NCBI GenBank assembly: GCA_022749755.1
Contig: CM040442.1
Location: 16,094,457 to 16,158,456 of the forward strand
Length of the DNA: 64,000 nt
Direction of reading: 5' to 3'
Origin: Azadirachta indica
Lineage: Eukaryota > Streptophyta > Magnoliopsida > Sapindales > Meliaceae
In this document: piece after piece, positions 10,501 to 22,350 of the stretch
How the letters are laid out: every line of letters starts with the position of its first letter
Position numbering within the stretch: position 1 is the first letter of the stretch
Notes under the pieces: model-generated
What the model was told of the DNA's origin: nothing
Databases searched by the model: none
What the model saw: only the letters and a program-made list of their open reading frames with translations
Program-made: the position numbers and the translations under genes

Positions 10501-12743
10501 CGGTGCTCTTTCACAACTTATGGACCTTTATCTGGATCGGAATAATCTTATAGGTGATGAGTTATGAATTTTTAAGTTTTCACTCAATATATGAATAGGT
10601 ATTTTTTTACCTGTTTATATTTTCTTAAATCTTATGTTATCCCTATAGAGATTATGAATTTGAAAAATCTTAAATTTTTCATTTTTTCTTCCAACCATCT
10701 CTTTTAAAGCATTCCATCACAAATCAGTGCTTTTTCACGGACCTTAATTTAGATGACAATAATCTTATAGGTGATGGGTTACGAATTTGTTTAAAATACT
10801 CGGTTAAGATATTAATATGTATTTTTCACCTATTTATATTTTCTTAAATCTTATGCTATATATAGATGTTATCCCTACAGAAATTGGAAATTTGAAAAAT
10901 CTTGAAGCACTTCATTTTTCTCCCAATCAACTATTTGAAAGCATTTCGTCACTGATTCCACAGAAAATTATATTTAAAGGATATATATATATATATTCAC
11001 ATGTTTATCTAGACCATAATAATCTTACAGGTGAATTACTAATTTCATATAAAATTATATTTAAAGGATATATATTCACATCTTTTATTAGATCATATAT
11101 TGCACGATTAAGTCGCCAATAATTTATTAATTATCTGACACAAGTAATGCATGGATATTTACCCTTTCTTCCTATAATCCAATCACAGGTACAATTCCTT
11201 CGACGATAGGAGATATGTTAAGTCTCAATTGCTTGGATTTGTCAGAAAACAAAATAGATGGTGTCATCCCACAAGAATTCAACCAATACCATCTGTATTA
11301 TCTAAATCTTTCCTACAACAATATTTCTGGCCATGTTCCTGAATCTCTAGCCGATATATTTTCCTTCGACTTGTCGTACAATATGTTAGAGGGGGAAATC
11401 CCAGAAAATGTTTTATACGCTCACGAACCAGAGGCATTTAAAGGCAACAGACATTTATGTGGCCAAGCTAGTAGTTTGCCTTCTTGCTCTCCACCTCCTC
11501 TAACTACAACCAGTGACACCAAAGTGACCTCAAGACAGATAAACATTCTCTTCATAACAATTTTTCTTCCAATTATAACAATTGTCGTCTTAATTTCTTG
11601 TTTCTTACTGCTAAATCATAAGAACAAAGAACCTAAATCCAACGCGATAACAACAAGGAATGGAGATTTGTTCTCAATATGGAACTATGATGGTACCATT
11701 GCATTTGAAGACATAATTAAAGCAACAGAAGATTTTGACATCAGATATTGCATTGGAACTGGAGGTTACGGTAGCGTTTACAAAGCGCAGCTACCTAGTG
11801 GCAACATTGTTGCTTTGAAGAAGCTTCACCATTCTGAGACTGAAGAGCCAGCCTTCGTGAAGAGTTTCCAGTATGAAGTTCAAGTACTATCCAACATACG
11901 ACATCGAAACATTGTTAAGCTTTATGGATTTTGTTTGCACAGAAAATGCATGTTTTTGATTTACGAATATATGGAGAAGGGCAGTTTGTTTTGTGCGCTA
12001 CGCAACGATGGTGATGCAGTTAAGTTGGATTGGAAAAAGAGAGTGAACATTGTGAAGGGAATTGCACATGCCTTATCATACTTGCACCATAGTTGCACAC
12101 CATCAATTGTTCACCGCGATATATCAAGCAATAACATTCTATTAAATTCGGAATTAGAGGCGTTTGTTGCTGACTTTGGCACTGCTAGGCTTTTGGATCC
12201 AAATTCATCTAATAGAACTTTAGTAGCAGGCACTTACGGATACATTGCTCCAGGTAATTAACTAATATGGTATTCATTTTTTTTTTTTTTACCTGTTCAA
12301 TCTGTGATAACTCTATTATACTTTTTTATTTTTTCTCTCTTGTAGAACTTGCCTACACTATGGTTGTGACAGAGAAATGTGATGTTTATAGCTTTGGTGT
12401 AGTAGCTCTAGAAGTATTAATGGGAACTCATCCCAAAGATCTTCTGTCATCATTATCATCATCATCATCATTTGATCAGAGGATAAGGTTGATTGATGTT
12501 CTAGACCAACGCTTATCACCTCCAACTAATCCAAAACTGGTTGAAGATCTTGTTCTTGTTGCAATCTCAGCATTTTCATGCTTGCAATGGAAACCCAAGT
12601 CTCGGCCTACAATGCAAGGCTTATCACAAGAATTTCTCACTCATAAGACAGCACCGTTTGTAAAACCTATTAGGGAAATTTCTGTCTCAGAACTAAGGAA
12701 CAAAGGAATGATTTTGACCAATTCGTGTGATTATTCCTCATGA
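7593..12743 (+). CDS. LRR receptor-like kinase, MIK2-like, with multi-exon LRR array
   Basis: This is a plasma-membrane leucine-rich-repeat receptor kinase, a family that senses peptide or damage signals. Exon 1 (7593-8022) gives a signal peptide (hydrophobic [12 protein letters not shown]), an LRR N-cap with CNWTGITC, and two LRRs. Intact 144-bp phase-1 exons follow at 8115, 8355, 8817, 9146, 9386, 9841, 10170 and 10410, each coding two 24-residue LRRs. The exon at 11189-12253 holds the last LRRs, a membrane helix ([19 protein letters not shown]) and most of the kinase: glycine loop [17 protein letters not shown] lysine, VHRDIS and DFGTAR. The last exon (12346-12743) completes GYIAPELAYTMV through the C-terminus. 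Joining these exons gives 3,045 nt, about 1,014 residues, in frame. An open 165-bp exon at 10866-11030 would add 55 residues with one aberrant LRR. A shortened exon 4 (8593-8721) is also possible. The kinase has its key residues. Whether the LRR part splices as predicted is inference, so the gene may be functional or in decay. Confidence 0.8.
8355..11030 (+). repeat. Higher-order array of LRR exon-intron modules (period about 1,025 bp)
   Basis: The basic unit is a 144-bp exon plus an intron of about 95 bp that begins 'gtgatgagttatga' and ends 'catacag'. Five such units form a larger unit repeated nearly exactly. Exon starts 8817, 9841 and 10866 correspond, as do 9146 and 10170, 9386 and 10410, and truncated exons 9057 and 10081 (spacing 1,024-1,025). 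The first unit starts at exon 8355 and matches 9386 at 1,031. The third unit is partial and its last exon is rearranged after 'gaaagcatttcg'. Modules at 9057 and 10081 keep only about 28 bp of exon joined to intron sequence. Modules near 9607 and 10632 lost the acceptor and carry a 7-bp deletion or stop. Confidence 0.85.
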
Positions 12744-12821
12744 ATCTATTTTGTTTATAGTACTCTTGTACCTTTACTGAGGCAACTACTTTTTGTTATA
12801 TTTAGTCCTTATGTTTTCTTG

Positions 12822-12827
12822 AATAAA
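12822..12827 (+). promoter_or_regulatory. Possible poly(A) signal of the receptor kinase gene
   Basis: AATAAA lies 79 bp after the stop codon, in a T-rich stretch, at a normal distance for a plant 3' UTR. It is a motif match only. Confidence 0.4.
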
Positions 12828-13001
12828 AATAATTTGAAAGTAACTTTTAATTAGATGCTTATAATGAACTTTTGAAGTGTATTAAGTGTTAGCATTAGAT
12901 TGTTATAGATTTTAAAAAATTTTGTTTACATTGTATCGAAGAAATAATTAGCTTCAAACAGAAGCATTAAAATGTTTAATAAATTTTATATTTTAAAAAT
13001 T

Positions 13002-13190
13002 GAAAATTTTCTCAAAATAACCTTAAATTATTTTGAGTTTATGCAAATAACTCTTACAAAAAAAAATTTATCAAACTATCCCTAAATATATTTTTTGGAT
13101 TAAATTACTTTCAATAGCCCACTTTAACTTTATTTTCACAAAAGTCAATTTTTTTTACTTTACTTTTTTTTCACCAAACTAGACCCTCAC
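13002..13190 (+). repeat. MULE left terminal inverted repeat
   Basis: This arm pairs with the reverse complement of 22675-22860. Similarity is clear to about 13165 and weaker beyond, where 'acggcgacattaacagt' has a faint partner in the right arm. Confidence 0.8.
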
Positions 13191-13669
13191 CTCTCAAAAC
13201 CTTCACCCTTTTCAACAACGGCGACATTAACAGTAAAGACGGCAACGGCGATGGCAAAAGAACGTGTAAATAAGTGTTGATTATAACCTAACGACAATAA
13301 ATAGAAACTATTGATAAGTTTTTTATACTTTCATTTGTATTCTATCAACATAAATGAATAAAAGAGTTTTTTGTGGGATGATTTTTGCTAAATATGAATA
13401 ATGTGAATGTATTTGATTGAAATGAGAAGAAATTTTGTTTGGAAAATGAAGATTTTGTGGAACATTATATTAGATTTGATCGAGATATGTTGAAAGTGTG
13501 GTAAAGAAAACCTAGAAAGGGACCAATTTGTCCTAAAAATGAGTGTTTTTCGGGAAAAAATTATTGTCCCGAAAAGTACCCATTTTCAGGATAAATGCGT
13601 CCCGAGAGGGGTCCATTCTCGAGACATTTTCGTCCCGAAAATGGGGTCTCTTCATGGGCTCTATTAAAA
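13191..13669. other. Subterminal MULE sequence with short palindromes
   Basis: No gene is seen. At about 13510-13650 a run of short inverted words such as 'cccgaaaa' with 'tttcggg' and 'ctcgaga' forms small hairpins. They resemble in style the minisatellite near the right end of the same element. Confidence 0.5.
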
Positions 13670-14737
13670 GCAAAAATGATAATTTAATTAATTATATATA
13701 ATAAAATAATATTATATTATTATTTAATAATAGTATTAATAATAAATTAATAATTATATTTTTAATTATTCAATAATAATCAATAAAAATAATTAATAAT
13801 AATATAATGATAAATAATTAATAATAACAAATAATAGAGTAATAACAATTATTACTAATTAATAATTAATAATATGTGAGATGTAATAATAATTTATTAG
13901 TATTAATAATAAATTAATAATTATATTTTTAATTATTCAATAATAATCAATAAAAATAATTAATAATAATAGTAACTATTGATAATTAATAATAATAAAT
14001 AATAGAGTAATAACAATTATTAATAATTAATAATTAATAATATGTGAGATATAATAATAATAATCATAATTTATTAATAATAATTATTATATTTTTAATT
14101 ATTCAATAATAATCAATAAAAAATTATTAATATTAATATAATGATAAATAATTAATAATAATCAATAATAGAGTAATAACAATTATTACTAATTAATAAT
14201 TAATAATATGTGAGATGTAATAATAATAATATTAATTAATTAATAATAATAAATAAATATTATTAGTAAAATATGAGATGGAATAATAATTGATTAGTAT
14301 TAATAATAAATTAATAATTATATTTTTAATTATTCAATAATAATCAATAAAAATAATTAATAATGATAGTAATTATTAATAATTCTATTTTTAATTATTC
14401 CATAATAATGAATAAAAATAATTAATAATAATATAATGATAAATAATGAATAATAATAAATAATAGAGTAATAACAATTATTGCTAATTAATATATAATA
14501 ATATGTGAGATGTAATAATAATAATAATTTATTAATAATAATAAATAATTATTACTAATAATATGAGATGTAATAATTATTGATTAGTATTAATAATAAA
14601 TTAATAATTATATTTTTAATTATTCAATAATAATCAATAAAAATAATTAATAACAATAGAAATGATAAACAATTAATAATAATAAATAATAGAGTAATAA
14701 TAATTATTAATAGCTAATAATTAATAATATGTGAAAT

Positions 14738-14778
<41 letters not shown>

Positions 14779-15061
14779 TTCACAATAATAATATGAGATG
14801 TAATAATAATATCTATTAGTAATAATGATAATAAAATAATAGTAAAAATAATTATTACTAATAATATGAGATGTAATAATAATTGATTACTATTAATTAT
14901 ATTTTTGATTATTCAATAATAATCAATAAAATAATTAATAATAATATGATAGTAAATAATTAATAATAATAAATAATAGTAGTAATAATAATTATTAATA
15001 ATGTGAGGTGTAATAACAATTTATTAATAATAATAACTAATTCATAATAATATTATGGGAT

Positions 15062-15110
<49 letters not shown>

Positions 15111-15480
15111 GAGATGTAATAATAATATTGATTAGTAATATTTAATAATAATAAAATAATTAATAATAATAATTAATTATTAATAATAAAAAATAATGTA
15201 ATAATAATTATTGGGAACAATAGTAATAATGATTATTACTAATAATATGAGATGTAATAAAAATAATTGATTAGTAATAATTATTAATAATAATAATAAT
15301 ATGAGGTGTAATAATAATAATTAATAAATTAATATTATTGGAAACAATAGTAATAATTAATTAATTAATAATCATAAAATAATAAAGGTAATAATTAATG
15401 ATTTATTATAATAATAAAAAATAAAAGTAACAATAATAATAATTGATTAATAACAATAATAAAAATATTTATATTATTAC
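13670..15480. repeat. AAT-rich satellite-like array
   Basis: About 1.8 kb consists almost only of A and T in TAATAA words. It is not a plain microsatellite. A longer unit recurs, marked by 'tatgtgagatgtaataat', 'gtattaataataaatta', 'tttttaattattcaataat' and 'aatagagtaataacaatta', at intervals of roughly 170-300 bp. A second, smaller AAT-rich block lies at about 19430-19940. No coding potential. Confidence 0.75.
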
Positions 15481-15658
15481 CTTGTAATTTTCTTTTAAAA
15501 TTGTTGTAATATTTTATTATATATATAAAAATTAATAAAATCATGAATGAATTTACTTTTTCTTTAGTACATAAATTATTATATTACGATTATGTTATAT
15601 TTTAGTATCAATACTGTATTTAATTATATATTTAATTTAATTTTTCAGGTAAAAGGAA

Positions 15659-18600
15659 ATGGCTAAACTAGTTAGGAAATTAAAGATTAATTCTGCCAAT
15701 TATTTCCACGGCGTTCCTACATCATTATTTAAATTACAAATATTGGACACAATTCGGAAGAAGCTCAGCTCTAGGTAAGTTAAACTTTTCAGAGAGATAT
15801 GTGTGGGACATTTTATAGACCTTGATGACCTTTATTTTATCCAATAACCTAACTCATTATATGTTGCTGCATGAGGCATGCGCACCGAGTGCCCAAGACA
15901 AAATGTGGTTTCTGGTGGGTGGTCGATGTATTTGATTTTCTCATGTCGACTTTGGACTTATCATAGGTCTAAGATTTGGCAAATATCTATTTAGAATAGT
16001 TCGGGGCAGCAACCGTTTAAAGGTCTAATATTTTGGTGGGAAAAGTAACATTAAGTTGTCTCGGTTAACCACTATCTATGAGAACTTCAATTTTTCACAA
16101 ATTGATGATTATGATGCTGTGAAGTTATCATTGTTTTTTTTATTATGGAACGTGTTATATTTGGGAGGGTCCATCGTAATTAAGCAGATATATGGTTGTT
16201 ATGAATATTAGATGATTTGGATGAATTTAACCAACATCCTTGGGGTACTATTGTTTGACATTTTACATTTTAGTCATTGCGCCGAGTCATGGGAGGACTC
16301 TTTGCTAGATATCGAAGTAGGGTTGACAACGAAGAAAACTCAAAGTGTACATATGATCTTGAGGGTCTGATCATTGCTTTCCAAGTGCATGGTTTTATTA
16401 TTTATTTATGCGGACCACATAATGTTTCGCTTAGTGTTCATATTATTACTAATTAACAATTAACATTATTGTTACAAATATGGATTTATGAGGCAGTTTT
16501 ATCTGCTGATCATACGTTTGGGCAGATAGTGAACAGTAGATTACCCCGAATTATTAATTAGAGGTCAAAGAAAAAAAATTTGACAGTTGAATTAAAACAA
16601 AAGAATTTATTTAATGATGCATGTGTAAGAAAATGAAGTTTATTTTCTTGTTTGAAAATTTAGTTATTTTATAACTTTTATATGATGGGTGTCATTGTAT
16701 TGTTTCTACAGCCTCCCGACGTTGTCCGTACGTTAGACCCATCTGCAAATGAGTTAATGCACCCTACATCAAAGAGTTACTTGTACCCCTTGATGCTTCT
16801 GGCGAGGGTGAGTATGGTGGTAATCTATTTTCTGATAATATGCTAACTAATGCACGCACTGACAGTGAGAGTGAGTTCGAACATGTAGTGAATCAAGATC
16901 CAATACAAAAAGCTACACGCAGGGATAAGGTAGGCATATAATGGTTATTTTGTAGGTAAATTATAAATATGTAATATATGTTTATTGTTGTAAATTATGT
17001 GCATGTCCACTTAAATAATGTTGGTTACACGGCCGCTCTCTTCTAGATTGCCTATCCTAGTTGGCACCCCTTCCAGCAGATAATGCATGATAGGGATCGT
17101 TTTTGTGATACTTGATCGATACAAGAAGAATTCACCCGAGATATCACAACATTAAAAGAAGAGCTCTCTCGAGAATTCTCATTATTGAGTGATACTATCA
17201 CTCGAAAAATTAATGGCTTGAGTGTTGATATAAAGGTTTGGACAGCAGATGGAGATTACACAGTTCATGGATGCGCAGCGAACAGAGATGACCCAATTCA
17301 TGGTCAAAGGTATCCGTCATATGATAACTTTCAGGGCATTCATAATGAGAACGAGGGGTTTGAATGGGCAACCCTGACACTGGCTAATCAGGTAAATATA
17401 AATTATGAATATAAATTTGTTCGTATGAATATAGTTTAATGTATGAATATTACACCAATTGGTTGATTTGTATTTAGTCACACCACATACACTAAATATA
17501 TTTTTTTCATACAGGAAATAAGCAAGCATGGACAGTTTATAAAGCACTATACAGATGTTGGTTGTATTCCACCAGGAGATAGGTTAGGGTCAGAGGGGAC
17601 TGAAGCGCTTAGTCGGCACGGTCGACCTTATAAATCGGGTCGATACGAACAGAGCTTATTACGAAGTGGCGTAGACCTCGACAACGGCCTACTCTACAAT
17701 ATAGACCACATCTGCGATACAGTCATGGACACGTCATCGAGCCACTTGCGCCTGTTTCAGAGCAAAGATATGCGATGATGTTGTAGTGGATTGAGGATAC
17801 TGACGTACAAATTGAAACAAAGCATATCGCTATGACGCCTAATTGGCTTTGTGGGATTATAGAGCATAATGCATGGCTAGAAGACACTGTAAGTTATATT
17901 TGCAGTTTTTAGTTCTTTTTCATTTTTTTTCCTCTTTATTTTTTGTTAAACCCTAAAACTATGTATGTCCTTTTTTCGCTGACATATTTGTCGTATAACT
18001 TAGTATGTTGACGAGTTTTTAAACATGGTCGCACATCAACAGCTAGCCATGCCTTGAGCAATCTCTCAAGAGTGGACCATTGCATCCGCGCAGCTCTATG
18101 TATACATTATAATGTGAATATGTTAGATTGTATACACAATTATTGTAATTGATATAAGAAGGCCTCATGTTTTGTTGGTTGTGTTGCAGGCCATCCTTGA
18201 GGCAATATAGCCGGATGTGACTAATGGCACTAAACAATTGGGATCATGTTTCAACAGCACTGATGTCACGCAGTATGTGGCTAGGGATCATGAGGGCGTG
18301 CGTAGAAATTGGGAGATAGTCGATGTTGTTTACATTCCAGTTACATGTGGGGGTGATCATTGGTTGCATATGTTATAAAATTGTTAGATCGTCACATCAT
18401 GGTGTATGACTCGTCGCCTTCGTCACACTCAGACGCTGTGATGGAAAGCCATATAAGACCTCTGTGCCAACTACTACCTTATCTTATACGCCATGTTGAG
18501 ATATATAAGGCAAGGCCAGAGTTAGGGAACAACATAGAACTTTTCATATTTGAATGAAAGACGTTGAGCATGCCAAGATAACATCTAGGGAGCGGTGATT

Positions 18601-18728
18601 GTGAGGTGTTCACATGTAAGTTCATTGAGTTGCTTGGATTGGGTCGTTCATTTGACTTTGGCCCTGATCACGGTATCTTATTAAGGCGTAAGATTGCACT
18701 AGATTTATTCTTAGGCAAGTTATTATAG
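15659..18728 (+). pseudogene. DUF1985/Ulp1 (C48) protease-like gene carried by the MULE, broken
   Basis: The start region (ATG 15659) reads MAKLVRKLKINSANYF. It is followed, in shifting frames, by DUF1985-like words: GHFIDLDD, MWFLVGGR, FGLIIGLRFG and IWIYEAVLSADHTFGQ (15800-16560). A charged helical segment follows (17127-17220: EELSREFSLLSDTITRKI). The C-terminal part (18290-18728) is a C48 cysteine-protease core. His-Trp is at 18358-18363 in VYIPVTCGGDHWL, Asp at 18408-18410 in MVYDSSPS, and Cys at 18600-18602 in SGDCEVFTCKF. A stop (TAA) sits a few residues before the Cys, about where an oxyanion-hole Gln is usual, and a frameshift lies just after His-Trp. Other stops and frameshifts occur throughout, so this is a pseudogene. 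Ulp1 proteins remove SUMO; no such role can be claimed for this copy. Confidence 0.8.
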
Positions 18729-19237
18729 GATATTGTCAATATGATGTATGACAAATATGTGTATATAAAAATATTTATATTTTTACGAAATTAAATTAAT
18801 CTAAAATAGTGTTAATGGAATATTATCAAGTAAAAATATATTCGAATGATTACATCTTTACAAATGAAATTAATGAGGGACATAGTAATAATAATATATT
18901 TTAACAATTTTTATGATAATACGACCAATTTGTGATAACCAACCAATTACATTATGATAAACGAGCACTCATATTAGGTAACTTTGATTAAAAACACATT
19001 ACCCTAAAAATTGGATTTAAACAAATATTATAATATTTAACATGTTTGTATATATGAAATTTTAACGTCGAGACAATTTGTGTCTTGTTGTGCTATGAGA
19101 TTGTTTGTTATTTATTTTTGTGGGGTTGATATTTTAAAGAAATATTCTTTTCTTTATAGTTTTGGAAAATTTCCCAAAATAGGGGGGTTTTATGTAATCA
19201 ATATAAAGTGTTATGTAGTTTTATCAAGAAATATTCT

Positions 19238-19945
19238 TTTTAGGGGGATTATGTAATTAATTATGAGATTTATATGATATTTGTAAATTGAAATAATTTT
19301 CAAGTACTTTCAATTTTGAATACTTGAAAAACATAAGGTACCCGAAATTTGAGGTACCCTCTCGGGTCCCATTTTCAAGTACTTGAAATTGAGGGTACTG
19401 GAAAATGGTACACTCAATTATTTAATTATTAAAATAATAATTATTTTATTATTAAACAATTAGTAATAAATAATAATAAATTAATAATAAAATAATATAA
19501 TATAATAATAATAATTAATTAAAGTAATAGTAATTTATTAATAATATAATAATTTTTTTGGGACCTATATGTAATTAATTATGATATTGTAATTAATCAT
19601 ATAACTTGTATGATATTTTTAAATTAAAAAATAATTTTTGGCTACTTTAATTTCGGATACCCGAAAAACGTAAGGTACCCGAATTTTGGGGTATCCTCTT
19701 AGTTTCTATTTTTGAGTACCTATATTTTTCAAGTACCTGAAATTGAGGATACCCGAAAATGATAGCTTCAATGATAGCTTCAATTATATTATATAATTTT
19801 ATTGTTAATTAATTATTTTTAAACAATTAATAATATAGTAATAATAAATTAATAAAATAATAATAATAACTAATAATAATAAAATAATATAATTAATAAT
19901 AATACTTAATAAAAATAATAGTAATTTATTAATAATAATAGTTTG
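19238..19945. repeat. Tandem duplication of about 350 bp with inverted short words, inside the MULE
   Basis: Two copies, about 19238-19555 and 19558-19945, share 'atgtaattaattatga', 'cataaggtacccgaa', 'gaaattgagg' and an AAT-rich tail. Each copy contains internal complementary words ('ggtaccc', 'caagtactt'), so it can fold. They lie between the 3' ends of the two convergent genes. Confidence 0.65.
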
Positions 19946-20223
19946 GGTATATAAATTTCCTTGTTATTAATTCTTATATTTCCAATTTTAATATTTTTAT
20001 AATTAATCGAATAAGTCGTGATACATTAAACTTTTCAGTAAAAAATTATTATAATTCTAACATATCTATTCCATGACAACAAAAACTAATAACATGATGA
20101 TAGTATTAATTACAATAGTCTTTTAAGCATTAAAATTATTTTAATAATATAACATTAATATTTTCATTTATTATAAGATTACTAATAATCTTGACTTTAT
20201 AAAAAATAAATAATATTATCATA

Positions 20224-21781
20224 CTAATCCAAACGGATTGGATTTTGACATGTTGCACGATTGTGGCCAACATCCTTGCAGCATGAGCATGTTTTTTTAA
20301 CCATGTTTTCACCTATAGACGGAATATGTTGTTTTCTTGGTCGACCTATTGGTACTCTCCCTCGAGGCGACTTAATGATTATATTCTAAACATCATCAGG
20401 AACAATCCAATCACACTGTTGGCATGTGCAACTATTTGCGCATAAATCCACCACATCTTCTTGTCCCACTTTTTTCACCTAAAATTCAAAACTGGAAATA
20501 GAGTACACCATTAGTAGTTCTGATTCTACTTCATGCTTGTTGACTATGGCTTGAGCCCATAGGGAAAGGGTTTGTGATTCACATTTTGCGGCTTCTTCCC
20601 TCTTATCATAAAACCACCTTTACATTACTGATTGGATCCAATCTAACAATGTTATAATTGGGAGTGTCCGTGCATCCCTCAATAGTATATTCATACTCTC
20701 GGCTATATTGGTAGTCAATGTGTCATATCATCACTTTGGAAAATGTTCTCTATCTCATTGATGAAAACCCACTTCATTCTCTAGGTACTTTGCCGCTGCT
20801 GGATGTATACCTTTTAACTTGTCCATCCGATTAGTGAACTCAGTAAATGTATAAGCCTTAACAATACTGTAATACCCAAGGAAGAACATCTCTGACTTCT
20901 TCTCTCTTATTCTAAATTTTGCCTTAATGTTTCCATGAATATAATAAGTACAAAAGTGGTGATATACATTCGAAAAAATTATAGCTATGCCTTTCTCAAT
21001 GCTGTTATGTTGATCTGAAACAAAAACTAAATCTGATGTTGAGCCAATTATTTCACGGAGTTTTGACAAAAACCATTCCCAAGATGCGTCATTCTTAGAG
21101 TCTCCAATTCCAAATGCTACGGGATATATGTGATTATTTCCATCGACAGCAGTTGCCAAAAACAAAGTCCCCCGATAGGTCCCTTTTATAAAGGTACCGT
21201 CAAGAGCAATTACCAAACAAATGGCTCCACGAAACCCTCGGACAGATGCACAAAAGGCTATGAAAAAGTATAAGAAATGATTCTCGTCGTCTTTTTCAAT
21301 ATGTGTGATTGTTTCTGGGTTTGTCTCTTGTAACATATGACAAAGTCGAGGGAGTGCCTTAAATGACTCAACTGGTTCTTCGTTCACTAATTGACGTGTT
21401 TCTTCTTTTGCCAACCATGCCTTCTTATAAGATACAAGCACCCCATAATCATTATGTATGTCGTCTCGAATGTTTTTTGGTGTGTAAATTCTGTTAGGGT
21501 CTTGGAATTTGCTCAAGACATGTTCACCAATTAGCCGGCTACTAGCTTATCGATGGCCATCTTGCATTAGAGACAACAGATCATGGTCATCGATTATATT
21601 AGCTGGAATAGGTGTAGTGGATAAGTCACCATACTCTCTATATTTCGCCTTTATACAAATTTTGAATTCTCTTCGATTTATCATGTTTGCTAGATTTTGG
21701 TAGTTAGAATTTCTGAATACCATCGTCAAATGTTTCCCACGAACCGTCGTAATGAACAGAAAATATTAGTAAATCTTTCAT
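20224..21781 (-). pseudogene. MULE (MuDR-type) transposase, broken
   Basis: The frame reads on the minus strand from ATG at 21781 (VHYDGSWETFDDG). A frameshift near 21715 leads into VFRNSNYQNLANMINRREF. An in-frame TAA lies at 21547-21549, then a long open part runs to 20755. That part contains the DDE-type core words ALDGTFIKGTYRGTLFLATA, DASWEWFLSKLREI, VFVSDQHNSIEKGI and the C-H pair HHFCTYYIHGNIK. After stops near 20755 the same protein continues with TTNIAESMNILLRDARTLPI and RWFYDKREEA. It then has a SWIM-like cysteine region (CTCQQC), an AT-hook-like GRPRKQ and a CX2CX4HX4C zinc knuckle (CSCCKDVGHNRATC) close to the TAG at 20224. Domain order is complete for the family. At least three lesions make it inactive. 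Confidence 0.9.
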
Positions 21782-21879
21782 ACCTATGCAAATACATAAG
21801 AATTCAATATTTTTATAATATAAACATACACAAAAAATATGTAATGTTTACTCAACCATTATTTTTCCTAAGACTATTT

Positions 21880-22350
21880 TTCAGTAAAGAGAAAATTTTT
21901 TGGATAAGGTAAAATTTGGCCTTATCCAACAAATGGTTTTCGGATACGGTAAAATTTAGCTTTACCCGAAAAATACTTGTTGGGTAAGGTAAAATTTGGC
22001 TTTACTCCAAAAGTGATTTTTGGATAAGATCAAATTTGTTTTTAAATAAGACAACTTTTCTGGTAAAGCCAAATTTGGCCTTGCCTAACAAGTGGTTTTT
22101 GGGTAAAGCCAAATTTTGCTTTATCCAACAACCGATTGTCTTAGCCAAAAACCATTTTTTAAATAAATGCACATTTTGCCCTACCCTAAAATCATTTTTT
22201 TAGGTAAGGCTACATTTTTTTTCTTACCCGAAAAGTGGTTGTCTCACCCAAAAACTACTTTTAAGGTAAGGACAAATTTTGTCTTATCCAAAAAATAGTT
22301 TTAAGGTAAGACAAAATTTGGCTTTATCCAAAAAGTAGTTTTAGGTAGAA
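21880..22350. repeat. Hairpin-forming palindromic minisatellite near the MULE right end
   Basis: About a dozen units of 35-45 bp alternate between a 'ggtaaggtaaaatttggc' phase and its near complement 'gccaaatttggccttg' or 'ctttaccc'. Neighbouring units can therefore pair into stems with tips such as 'aaatttggc'. The array is G and T rich compared with the surroundings. It lies just upstream of the transposase start, in the subterminal zone where MULE transposase binding sites usually occur. That link is inference. Confidence 0.7.

Noticed and set aside
13670..15480. CRISPR-like regular repeats
   Set aside because: This is a eukaryotic AAT-rich satellite without spacers of unique sequence.
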